The notes below the pieces were generated by a model that did no database searches, was not told the DNA's origin, and saw nothing but the letters and a program-made list of their open reading frames with translations. Shown here piece after piece: positions 1-10,004 of a stretch of DNA of 64,000 nucleotides; position 1 is the first letter of the stretch, and the number at the start of each line of letters is the position of its first letter. The position numbers were made by a program, and so were the translations under genes. The DNA comes from Diplolepis rosae (lineage: Eukaryota; Arthropoda; Insecta; Hymenoptera; Diplolepididae): NCBI GenBank assembly GCA_030998225.1, contig JAPYXD010000686.1, positions 1,302,001 through 1,366,000 of the forward strand, given 5' to 3'.

Positions 1-116
1 AAGTATTTTATTTATAGTAGAACAATTCCATAATGTAATTATTGATCCTGAAAACGCAAAAACCCGAAGTATAAGAATTTCTAAGAATTTTTAAGATATT
101 TTAAATCGACATGTAA

Positions 117-241
117 GATATATGCGTAAAAAACTTAATTGACAATACTTTTACAAAGGTATTGTATTATTAGTGAACATCACTCCGGTAATGTAATTAC
201 CAATCACAATTACGCGATAACGCGAAGAAAAAGATCTGTAA
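117..241 (+). repeat. A monomer with a 22-bp internal deletion (125 bp)
   Basis: The segment between GAAGAAAAAGAT and CTGTAAG is missing, removing the TCTCTGG-TATTTTAAATAGAC part of A. The identical junction occurs in only one other unit, 14289-14413, which marks the two copies of block S as descendants of one deleted ancestor. Confidence 0.9.
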
Positions 242-544
242 GATATATGCGTAAAAATCTCTGTTGGAATTACTTTTTCAAATGTATTTTATTAATAGTA
301 GAACAATTCCATAATGCAATTATTGATCCTGAAAACGGGAAAACCCGAAAAATAAAAATTTTTAAGAATTTTTAAGATATTTTAAATTGACATGTAAGAT
401 ATATGCGTAAAAAACTTAAGTGACAATACTTTTACACAGGTTGTGTTTTTTTAGTTAACACCACGCCGGTAATGTAATTACCAATCACAGTTACGCGATA
501 ACGCGAAGAAAAAGATTCTCTGGATATTTTAAATAGACCTGTAA

Positions 545-1762
545 GATATATGCGTAAAAATCTCTGTTGGAATTACTTTTTCAAAAGTATTTTATTTATA
601 GTAGAACAATTCCATAATGCAATTATTGATCCTGAAAACGCAAAAACCCGAAGAATAAGAATTTTTAAGATATTTTAAATTGACATGTGAGATATATGCG
701 TAAAAATCTCTGTTGGAATTACTTTTTCAAAAGTATTTTATTTATAGTAGAACAATTCCATCATGCAATTATTGATCCTGAAAACGCAAAAACCCGAAGA
801 ATAAGAATTTTTAAGAATTTTTAAGATATTTTAAATCGACATGTAAGATATATGCGTAAAAAAACTCAGTTGACAATAATTTTTCGGAAGTATAGCATTT
901 ATAGTAAAGCGAGTACTAATCCTGAAAACGCGAATACCCAAAAAATAAAATTTTTTAAAAAAATTTTTAAGATATTTTAAATTGACATTTGAGATATATG
1001 CGTAAAAAACATAGTTGACAATACTTTTTCAAGAGTATTTTATTTGTCGTGAAGCGATCCCATAATGCCATTACTGATCCTGAAAACGCGAAAACCCGAA
1101 AAATAAAAATTTTTAAGAATTTTTAAGATATTTTAAATTGACAGGTTAGATATATGCGTAAAAAAACTAAGATGACAATAATTTTTCGGAAGTATAGCAT
1201 TTATAGTAAAGCGAGTACTAATCCTGAAAACGCGAATACCCAAAAAATAAAATTTTTTAAAAAAATTTTTAAGATATTTTAAATTGACATGTGAGATATA
1301 TGCGTGAAAAACTTAGTTGACAATACTTTTTCAAGAGTATTTTAGTTGTATTGAAGCGATCCCATAATGCCATTACTGATCCCGAAAACGCGAAAACCCG
1401 AAGAATAAGAATTTTTAAGAATTTTTAAGAATTTTTAAGATATTTTAAATCGACATGTAAGATATATGCGTAAAAAAACTCAGTTGAGAATAATTTTTCG
1501 GAAGTATAGCATTTATAGTAAAGCGAGTACTAATCCTGAAAACGCGAATACCCAAAAAATAAAATTTTTTAAAAAAATTTTTAAGATATTTTAAATTGAC
1601 ATGTGAGATATATGCGTGAAAAACTTAGTTGACAATACTTTTTCAATAGTATTTTATTTGTAGTGAAGCGATCCCATAATGCCATTACTGATCCCGAAAA
1701 CGCGAAAACCCGAAAAATAAAAATTTTTAAGAATTTTTAAGATATTTTAAATTGACAGGTGA
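545..1762. repeat. Longest stretch without an A monomer (eight units, 1218 bp)
   Basis: The order is B(1), B, Cs, D, Cs, D(3), Cs, D. Elsewhere A recurs every two to four units. The three Cs-D dimers (847-1762) all use the 146-bp C, which lacks 13 bp between two GCGA repeats. A block of exactly the same length and order lies at 15176-16393. Confidence 0.9.
1410..1439 (+). repeat. Three tandem copies of AATTTTTAAG in a D monomer
   Basis: B and D units normally carry two copies of this 10-mer just before the shared tail. Here there are three, making the D unit (1295-1460) 166 bp. Three copies also occur at 16041-16070, 40493-40522 (one base changed), 42429-42458 and 45689-45718. One copy only is found in the units starting 545, 6334, 6637, 9080, 12295 and 15176, which are about 146 bp. 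Confidence 0.9.
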
Positions 1763-2247
1763 GATATATGCGTAAAAAACTTAATTGACAATACTTTTAC
1801 AAAGGTATTGTATTTTCAGTGAACATCACGCCGGTAATATAATTACCAATCACAATTACGCGATAACGCGAAGAAAAAGATTCTCTGGATATTTTAAATA
1901 GACCTGTAAGATATATGCGTAAAAATCTCTGTTGGAATTACTTTTTCAAAAGTATTTTATTTATAGTAGAACAATTCCATAATGAAATTATTGATCCTGA
2001 AAACGCAAAAACCCGAAGAATAAGAATTTTTAAGAATTTTTAAGATATTTTAAATCGACATGTAAGATGTATGCGTAAAAATCTCTGTTGGAATTACTTT
2101 TTCAAATGTATTTTATTAATAGTAGAACCATTCCATAATGCAATTATTGATCCTGAAATCGGGAAAACCCGAAGAATAAGAATTTTTAAAAATTTTTAAG
2201 ATATTTTAAATTGACATGTGAGATATATGCGTAAAAAACTTGATTGA

Positions 2248-2269
2248 CAATACTTTTACAAAGGTATTG
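2248..2269 (+). repeat. Hairpin-forming dyad near the start of an A monomer
   Basis: Arms CAATAC and GTATTG are exact reverse complements. Inward the symmetry continues through one T-G mismatch and three T-A pairs to a two-base centre (AC). B and D monomers have a related dyad at the same offset with different base changes, for example 2398-2413 in B and 21308-21327 in D. Confidence 0.85.
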
Positions 2270-2291
2270 TATTATTAGTGAACATCACGCC

Positions 2292-2306
2292 GGTAATGTA
2301 ATTACC
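2292..2306 (+). repeat. 15-bp dyad GGTAAT-GTA-ATTACC, found only in A units
   Basis: The six-base arms are exact reverse complements around a three-base centre, and GTAATTAC inside it is itself palindromic. The centre varies between copies (GTA, ATA, ACA) while the arms are mostly kept. Arm changes are rare, for example GGTACT near 16465 and AAATACC near 41479. It could be a protein-binding box; that is inference, and no known factor is assigned. Confidence 0.85.
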
Positions 2307-2317
2307 AATCACAATTA

Positions 2318-2329
2318 CGCGATAACGCG
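2318..2329 (+). repeat. CGCGATAACGCG symmetric CpG cluster in A
   Basis: Two CGCG tetramers flank ATAA. Most A units keep it. A recurrent variant reads CTAGATAACGCG (A units starting 7248, 8933, 50515, 52677, 53610, 56858, 60012, 62157 and 62921), and another reads GGGATAACGCG (for example 20211 and 32021). Confidence 0.85.
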
Positions 2330-2368
2330 AAGAAAAAGATTCTCTGGATATTTTAAATAGACCTGTAA

Positions 2369-2524
2369 GATATATGCGTAAAAATCTCTGTTGGAATTAC
2401 TTTTTCAAAAGTATTTTATTTATAGTAGAACAATTCCATAATGTAATTATTGATCCTGAAAACGCAAAAACCCGAAGAATAAGAATTTTTAAGAATTTTT
2501 AAGATATTTTAAATCGACATGTAA
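2369..2524 (+). repeat. Representative monomer, family B (156 bp)
   Basis: After the phase motif, B reads TCTCTGTTGGAATTAC and then a perfect seven-base dyad TACTTTT-TC-AAAAGTA (2398-2413). Next come ATTTATAGTAGAACAATTCC, a TAATTATTGATCCTGAAAACG segment, ACCCGAAGAATAAG, two copies of AATTTTTAAG and the shared tail TATTTTAAATCGACATGTAA. Two common subtypes differ in the middle: one has AAATGTATTTTATTAATAG, the other has a TTTTTAGTAG stretch with ACCCGCAG. B occurs singly after A or as B-B pairs. Confidence 0.92.
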
Positions 2525-3144
2525 GATATATGCGTAAAAAAACTCAGTTGACAATAATTTTTCGGAAGTATAGCATTTATAGTAAAGCGATCCCATAATG
2601 CGAGTACTAATCCTGAATATGCGAATACCCAAAAAATAAAATTTTTAAAAAAAATTTTTAAGATATTTTAATTTGACATTTGAGATATATGCGTAAAGAA
2701 CTTAGTTGACAATACTTTTTCATGAGTATTTTATTAGTAGTAAAGCGATCCCATAATGCCATTACTGATCCTGAAAACGCGAAAACCCGAAAAATAAAAA
2801 TTTTTAAGAATTTTTAAGATATTTTAAATTGACAGGTGAGATATATGCGTAAAAAACTTAATTGACAATACTTTTACAAAGGTATTGTATTATTAGTGAA
2901 CATCACGCCGGTAATGTAATTACCAATCACAATTACGCGATAACGCGAAGAAAAAGATTCTCTGGATATTTTAAATAGACCTGTAAGATATATGCGAAAA
3001 AATCTCTGTTGGAATTACTTTTTCAAAAGTATTTTATTTATAGTAGAACAATTTCATAATGTAATTACTGATCCTGAAAACGCAAAAACCCGAAGAATAA
3101 GAATTTTTAAAAAAAATTTTAAGATATTTTAAATTGACATGTAA

Positions 3145-3291
3145 GATATATGCGTAAAAAACTTAGTTGACAATACTTTTTCAAGAGTATTGTATTATTA
3201 GTGAACATCACGCCGGTAATGTAATTACCAATCACAGTTACGCGATAACGCGAAGAAAAAGATTCTCTGGATATTTTAAATAGACCTGTAA
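3145..3291 (+). repeat. D/A hybrid monomer (A')
   Basis: The first part is D-like (CTTAGTTGAC, TTTTTCAAGAGTATT) and the rest is A. The same hybrid starts at 17778, 21134 and 32944, always in the order A B A' D D A, so it is a fixed member of a 10-mer and not a series of independent exchanges. Confidence 0.88.
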
Positions 3292-4959
3292 GATATATGC
3301 GTAAAAAACTTAGTTGACAATACTTTTTCAAGAGTATTTTATTTGTAGTAAAGCGATCCCATAATGCCATTACTGATCCTGAAAAAGCGAAAACCCGAAA
3401 AATAAAAATTTTTAAGAATTTTTAAGATATTTTAAATTGACATGTGAGATATATGCGTAAAAAACTTAGTTGACAATACTTTTTCAAGAGTATTTTATTA
3501 GTAGTAAAGCGATCCCATAATGCCATTACTGATCCTGAAAACGCGAAAACCCGAATAATAAAAATTTTTAAGAATTTTTAAGATATTTGAAATTGACAGG
3601 TGAGATATATGCGTAAAAAACTTGATTGACAATACTTTTACAAAGGTAGTGTATTATTAGTGAACATCACGCCGGTAATGTAATTACCAATCACAGTTAC
3701 GCGATAACGCGAAGAAAAAGATTCTCTGGATATTTTAAATAGACCTGTAAGATATATGCGTAAAAAACTAAGTTGACAATAATTTTTCGGAAGTATAGCA
3801 TTTATAGTAAAGCGAGTACTAATCCTGAAAACGCGAATACCCAAAAAATAAAATTTTTTAAAAAAATTTTTAAGATATTTTAAATTGACATGTGAGATAT
3901 ATGCGTGAAAAACTTAGTTGACAATACTCTTTCAAGAGTATTTTATTTGTATTCAAGCGATCCCATAATGCCATTACTGATCCCGAAAACGCGAAAACCC
4001 GAAAAATAAAAATTTTTAAGAATTTTTAAGATATTTTAAATTGACAGGTGAGATATATGCGTAAAAAACTTAATTGACAATACTTTTACAAAGGTATTGT
4101 ATTTTCAGTGAACATCACGCCGGTAATATAATTAGCAATCACAATCAGGCGATAACGCGAAGAAAAAGATTCTCTGGATATTTTAAATAGACCTGTAAGA
4201 TATATGCGTAAAAATCTCTGTTGGAATTACTTTTTCAAAAGTATTTTATTTATAGTAGAACAATTCCATAATGCAATTATTGTTCCTGAAAACGCAAAAA
4301 CCCGAAGAATAAGAATTTATTAAGAATTTTTAAGATATTTTAAATCGACATGTGAGATATATGCGTAAAAAACTTAATTGACAATACTTTTACGAAGGTA
4401 TTGTATTTTCAGCGAACATCACGCCGGTAATATAATTACCAATCACAATCAGGCGATAACGCGAAGAAAAAGATTCTCTGGATATTTTAAATAGACCTGT
4501 AAGATATATGCGTAAAAATCTCTGTTGGAATTACTTTTTCAAATGTATTTTATTAATAGTAGAACCATTCCATAATGCAATCATTGATCCTGAAAACGGA
4601 AAACCCGACCAATAAGAATTTTTAAGAATTTTTAAGATATTTTAAATTGACATGTGAGATATATGCGTAAAAAACTTGATTGACAATACTTTTACAAAGG
4701 TATTGTATTATTAGTGAACATCACGCCGGTAATGTAATTACCAATCACAATTACGCGATAACGCGAAGAAAAAGATTCTCTGGATATTTTAAATAGACCT
4801 GTAAGATATATGCGTAAAAATCTCTGTTGGAATTACTTTTTCAAAAGTATTTTATTTATAGTAGAACAATTCCATAATGCAATTATTGATCCTGAAAACG
4901 CAAAAACCGAAGAATAAGAATTTTTAAGAATTTTTAAGATATTTTAAATCGACATGTAA

Positions 4960-5118
4960 GATATATGCGTAAAAAAACTCAGTTGACAATAATTTTTCGG
5001 AAGTATAGCATTTATAGTAAAGCGATCCCATAATGCGAGTACTAATCCTGAAAACGCGAAAACCCAAAAAATAAAATTTTTTAAAAAAATTTTTAAGATA
5101 TTTTAAATTGACATGTGA
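4960..5118 (+). repeat. Representative monomer, family C (159 bp)
   Basis: C carries AAACTCAGTTGACAATAAT, TTTTTCGGAAGTATAGC, ATTTATAGTAAAGCGATCCC, ATAATGCGAGTACTAATCC, ACCCAAAAAATAAAA and a long TTTTTTAAAAAAATTTTT tract before the shared tail. A sub-lineage common from 7 to 10 kb and from 35 to 58 kb has TTTTTCTGAAGTAAAGC instead of the CGG form. C-type units never occur next to each other in my parse. Confidence 0.9.
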
Positions 5119-5724
5119 GATATATGCGTAAAAAACTTAATTGACAATACTTTTACAAAGGTATTGTATTTTCAGTGAACATCACGCCGGTAATATAATT
5201 ACCAATCACAATTACGCGATAACGCGAAGAAAAAGATTCTCTGGATATTTTAAATAGACCTGTAAGATATATGCGTAAAAATCTCTGTTGGAATTACTTT
5301 TTCAAAAGTATTTTATTTATAGTAGAACAATTCCATAATGCAATTATTGATCCTGAAAACGCAAAACCGAAGAATAGGAATTTTTACGAATTTTTAAGAT
5401 ATTTTAAATTGACATGTGAGATATATGCGTAAAAAACTTAATTGACAATACTTTTACAAAGGTATTGTATTTTCAGTGAACATCACGCCGGTAATATAAT
5501 TACCATTCACAATCAGGCGATAACGCGAAGAAAAAGATTCTCTGGATATTTTAAATAGACCTGTAAGATATATATGCGTAAAAATCTCTGCTGGAATTAC
5601 TTTTTCAAAAGTATTTTATTAATAGTAGAACAATTCCATAATGCAATTTTTGATCCTGAAAACGGGAAAACACAAAAAATAAAAATTTTTAAGAATTTTT
5701 AAGATATTTTAAATCGACATGTAA
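4960..5724. repeat. C A B A B segment linking block S to the hybrid-rich region
   Basis: Units start at 4960, 5119, 5266, 5420 and 5567. The last B has an extra TA in its phase motif (GATATATATGCG), as does the B starting 19750. Two B units lack a base in the usual ACCCGAAG motif (ACCGAAG). Confidence 0.85.
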
Positions 5725-7394
5725 GATATATGCGTAAAAAAACTAATTGAAAATACTTTTACAAAGGTATTGTATTTTCAGTGAACATCACGCCGGTAAT
5801 ATAATTACAAATCACAATCACGCGACAACGCGAAGAAAAAGATTCTCTGGATATTTTAAATAGTCCTGTAAGATATATGCGTAAAAATCTCTGTTGGAAT
5901 TACTTTTTCAAAAGTATTTTATTTATAGTAGAACAATTCCATAATGCAATTATTGATCCTGAAAACGCAAAAACCGAAGAATAAGAATTTTTAAGAATTT
6001 TTAAGATATTTTAAATCGACATGTAAGATATATGCGTAAAAAAACTCAGTTGACAATAATTTTTCGGAAGTATAGCATTTATAGTAAAGCGATCCCATAA
6101 TGCGAGTACTAATCCTGAAAACGCGAAAACCCAAAAAATAAAAATTTTTTAAAAAAATTTTTAAGATATTTTAAATTGACATGTGAGATATATGCGTAAA
6201 AAACTTGATTGACAATACTTTTACAAAGGTATTGTATTATTAGTGAACATCACGCCGGTAATGTAATTACCAATCACAATTACGGGATAACGCGAAGAAA
6301 AAGATTCTCTGGATATTTTAAATAGACCTGTAAGATACATGCGTAAAAAACTTAGTTGACAATACTTTTTCAAGAGTATTTTTTTTGTAGTAGAACAATT
6401 CCATAATGCAATTATTGATCCTGAAAATGCAAAAACCCGAAGAATTAGAATTTTTAAGCTATTTTAAATCGACATGTAAGATATATGCGTAAAAATCTCT
6501 GTTGGAATTACTTTTTCAAATGTATTTTATTAATAGTAGAACCATTCCATAATGCGAGTACTAATCCTGAAAACGCGAAAACCCAAAAAATAAAATTTTT
6601 TAAAAAAATTTTTAATATATTTGAAATAGACATGTAAGATATATGCGTAAAAAACTTAGTTGACAATACTTTTTCAAGAGTATTTTATTTGTAGTAGAAC
6701 AATTCCATAATGCAATTATTGATCCTGAAAATGCAAAAACCCGAAGAATAAGAATTTTTAAGATATTTTAAATCGACATGTAAGATATATGCGTAAAAAT
6801 ATCTGTTGGAATTACTTTTTCAAATGTATTTTATTAATAGTAGAACCATTCCATAATGCGAGTACTAATCCTGAAAACGCGAAAACACAAAAAATAAAAT
6901 TTTTTAAAAAAATTTTTAAGATATTTTAAATTGACATGTGAGATATATGCGTAAAAAACTTGATTGACAATACTTTTTACAAAGGTATTGTATTATTAGT
7001 GATCGTCACTCCGGTAATGTAATTACCAATCACAATTACGCGATAACGCGAAGAAAAAGATTCTCTGGATATTTTAAATAGAGCTGTAAGATATATGCGT
7101 AAAAAAACTCAGTTGACAATAATTTTTCTGAAGTAAAGCATTTATAGTAAAGCGATCCCATAATGCGAGTACTAATCCTGAGAACGCAAAAACCAAAAAA
7201 ATAAAATTTTTTATAAAATTTTTAAGATATTTTAAATTGACATGTGAGATATATGCGTAAAAAACTTGATTGACAATACTTTTACAAAGGTATTGTATTA
7301 TTAGTGAACATCACGCCGGTAATGTAATTACCAATCACAATTACTAGATAACGCGAAGAAAAAGATTCTCTGGATATTTTAAATATACCTGTAA
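5725..7394. repeat. Hybrid-rich segment H, copy 1
   Basis: Order A B C A D/B B/C D/B B/C A C A. It begins with an A unit with the unusual AACTAATTGAAAATAC. The D/B units at 6334 and 6637 have a single AATTTTTAAG, and the A at 6942 has GTGATCGTCACTCCGG. Related segments, sharing these markers in part, lie at 8774-10004 and 11687-13219; the D/B B/C pair is doubled only here. Confidence 0.88.
6334..6941. repeat. Two tandem D/B-B/C hybrid dimers
   Basis: The D/B unit is D-like up to the GTAGTAG segment and B-like after it (GAACAATTCC). The following B/C unit is B-like up to AGAACCATTCCATAATGC and then C-like (GAGTACTAATCC). The two together read D, B, B, C across two monomer lengths. Here the dimer is present twice in a row (6334-6636 and 6637-6941). 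All nine B/C units in the window (6480, 6784, 9226, 12441, 36398, 38847, 44041, 46902, 57161) directly follow a D/B unit. Confidence 0.9.
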
Positions 7395-8773
7395 GATATA
7401 TGCGTAAAAAACTTAGTTGACAATACTTTTTCAAGAGTATTTTATTTGTAGTAGAACAATTCCATAATGCAATTATTGATCCTGAAAACGCAAAAACCCG
7501 AAGAATAAGAATTTTTAAGAATTTTTAAGATATTTTAAATCGACATGTAAGATATATGCGTAAAAAACTCAGTTGACAATACTTTTACAAAGGTATTGTA
7601 TTATTAGTGAACATCACGCCGGTAATGTAATTACCAGTCACAATTACGCGATAACGTGAAGAAAAAGATTCTCTGGATATTTTAAATAGACCTGTAAGAT
7701 ATATGCGTAAAAATCTCTGTTGGAATTACTTTTTCAAAAGTATTTTATTTATAGTAGAACAATTCCATAATGTAATTATTGATCCTGAAAACGCAAAAAC
7801 CCGAAGAATCAGAATTTTTAAGAATTTTTAAGATATTTTAAATCGACATGTAAGATATATGCGTAAAAAAACTCAGTTGACAATAATTTTTCGGAAGTAT
7901 AGCATTTATAGTAAAGCGATCCCATAATGCGAGTACTAATCCTGAAAACGCGAATACCCAAAAATTAAAATTTTTGAAAAAAATTTTTAAGATATTTTAA
8001 ATTGACATGTGAGATATATGCGTAAAAAACTTAGTTGACAATACTTTTTCAAGAGTATTTTATTTATAGTAGAACAATTCCATAATGTAATTATTGATCC
8101 TGAAAACGCAAAAACCCGAAGAATAAGAATTTTTAAGAATTTTTAAGATATTTTAAATAGACCTGTAAGATATATGCGTAAAAAACTTAGTTGACAATAC
8201 TTTTACAAAGGTATTGTATTATTAGTGAACATCATGCCGGTAATGTAATTACCAATCACAATTACGCGATAACGCGAAGAAAAAGATTCTCTGGATACTT
8301 TAAATAGACCTGTAAGATATATGCGTAAAACCTTAGTTGACAATACTTTTTCAAGAGTATTTTATTTATAGTAAAGCGATCCCATAATGCCATTACTAAT
8401 CATGAAAACGCGAAAACCCGAAAAATAAAAATTTTTAAGAATTTTTAAGATATTTTAAATTGACATGTGAGATATTTGCGTAACAAGCTTAATTGACAAT
8501 ACTTTTACAAAGGTGTGTATTTTTAGTGAACATCACGCCGGTAATATAATTACCAATCACAATTACGCGATAACGCGAAGAAAAAAGATTCTTTGGATAT
8601 TTTAAATAGAGCTGTAAGATATATGCGTAAAATTCTCTGTTGGAATTACTTTTTCAAAAGTATTTTATTTTTAGTAGAACAATTCCATAATGTAATTATT
8701 GATCCTGAAAACGCAAAAACTCGCAGAATAAGAATTTTTAAGAATTTTTAAGATATTTTAAATCGACATGTAA
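7395..8773. repeat. Mixed segment D/B A B C D/B A D A B
   Basis: Nine units from 7395. The D/B at 8013 has the tail TAGACCTG normally seen in A, so its last part is A-like. The A at 8169 carries CATCATGCCGG and GGATACTTTAAATAG, markers repeated in A units at 36556, 41088-flanking copies, 44199 and 47060. The B at 8618 has ACTCGCAG, an early example of the CGCAG subtype otherwise frequent after 35 kb. Confidence 0.82.
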
Positions 8774-10004
8774 GATATATGCGTAAAAAAACTCAGTTGA
8801 CAATAATTTTTCTGAAGTAAAGCATTTATAGTAAAGCGATCCCATAATGCGAGTACTAATCCTGAAAACGCAAAAACCAAAAAAATAAAATTTTTTAAAA
8901 AAATTTTTAAGATATTTTAAATTGACACGTGAGATATATGCGTAAAAAACTTGATTGACAATACTTTTACAAAGGTATTGTATTATTAGTGAACATCACG
9001 CCGGTAATGTAATTACCAATCACAATTACTAGATAACGCGAAGAAAAAGATTCTCTGGATATTTTAAATATACCTGTAAGATATATGCGTAAAAAACTTA
9101 GTTGACAATACTTTTTCAAGAGTATTTTATTTGTAGTAGAACAATTCCATAATGCAATTATTGATCCTGAAAATGCAAAAACCCGAAGAATTAGAATTTT
9201 TAAGATATTTTAAATCGACATGTAAGATATATGCGTAAAAATATCTGTTGGAATTACTTTTTCAAATGTATTTTATTAATAGTAGAACCATTCCATAATG
9301 CGAGTACTAATCCTGAAAACGCGAAAACCCAAAAAATAAAATTTTCTAAAACATTTTTAAGATATTTTAAATTGACATGTGAGATATATGCGTAAAAAAC
9401 TTGATTGACAATACTTTTTACAAAGGTATTGTATTATTAGTGATCGTCACTCCGGTAATGTAATTACCAATCACAATTACGCGATAACGCGAAGAAAAAG
9501 ATTCTCTGGATATTTTAAATAGAGCTGTAAGATATATGCGTAAAAAAACTCAGTTGACAATAATTTTTCTGAAGTAAAGCATTTATAGTAAAGCGATCCC
9601 ATAATGCGAGTACTAATCATGAAAACGCAAAAACCAAAAAAATAAAATTTTTGAAAAAAATTTTTAAGATATTTTAAATTGACATGTAAGATATATGCGT
9701 AAAAAACTTAGTTGACAATACTTTTTCAAGAGTATTTTATTTGTAGTAGAACAATTCCATAATGCAATTATTGATCCTGAAACCGCGAAAACCCGAAGAA
9801 TAAGAATTTTTAAGATTTTTTTAGATATTTTAAATCGACATGTAAGATATATGCGTAAAAAAACTCAGTTGACAATAACTTTTCGGAAGTATAGCATTTA
9901 TAGTAAAGCGATCCCATAATGCGAGTACTAATCCTGAAAACGCGAATACCCAAAAATTAAAATTTTTGAAAAAAATTTTTAAGATATTTTAAATTGACTT
10001 GTGA
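8774..10004. repeat. Hybrid-rich segment H, copy 2
   Basis: Order C A D/B B/C A C D/B C. The A at 8933 has the CTAGATAACGCG variant, and the A at 9383 repeats GTGATCGTCACTCCGG seen at 6942 (offset 2441) and 12599. Confidence 0.86.

Larger units (their letters stand above)
2222..2368 (+). repeat. Representative monomer, family A (147 bp)
   Basis: This is a clean copy of the A family. It opens with the shared phase motif, then CTTGATTGACAATAC, a T/A dyad, ATCACGCCGG, the dyad GGTAATGTAATTACC, CGCGATAACGCG, GAAGAAAAAGATTCTCTGG and a tail ending TAGACCTGTAA. It lacks the AATTTTTAAG elements found in B, C and D, which accounts for its shorter length. Nearly all A units are 147 bp; a subset of 148 bp usually has an extra T in ACTTTTTACAAAGG (for example 6942 and 40230). 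A-class units make up 150 of 423 monomers. By hand it has 7 CpG, about twice the number expected from its C and G content. Confidence 0.93.
2222..3750. repeat. Ten-mer higher-order unit, copy 1 (1529 bp)
   Basis: Order A B C D A B A' D D A. The same order and near-identical length occur at 16854-18383, 20211-21739 and 32021-33549. Shared markers include a 158-bp B with a long A run (2987, 17620, 20976, 32786) and the D/A hybrid. Offsets from this copy are about 14632, 17989 and 29799. Confidence 0.88.
1..4959. repeat. Block S, first copy
   Basis: Monomer order from 117: A(del) B A B(1) B Cs D Cs D(3) Cs D A B B A B C D A B A' D D A Cs D A B A B A B. Cs is the short C and numbers give AATTTTTAAG copies where not two. 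Most of it recurs in the same order from 14173 (offset 14172), then with offsets near 14631 and 15248 after two extra inserts in the second copy. Shared rare changes include CGAAGTATAAG with TTTCTAAG near 66-90 and 14238-14262. The left edge is cut inside a B unit. Confidence 0.9.

Noticed and set aside
139..375. A 78-codon plus-strand frame repeated at 14311-14547
   Set aside because: It is created by the 22-bp deletion in A, which joins frames of A and B. The repeat reflects duplication of the block, not coding constraint.
2245..2275. TTGACA followed by TATTGT or TATTTT, resembling a bacterial promoter
   Set aside because: TTGACA occurs in most monomers, but the spacing to the next TA-rich hexamer is 15 bp and there is nothing to transcribe. 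In a eukaryotic satellite it is most simply chance in AT-rich sequence.
2222..2368. CENP-B box
   Set aside because: I looked for the NTTCG....A..CGGGN pattern on both strands of the A, B, C and D consensus and did not find the required bases at the required spacing.
2398..2413. Rho-independent terminator (TACTTTT stem)
   Set aside because: The stem is nearly all A-T, has a two-base centre and is present in most B units without any upstream gene.
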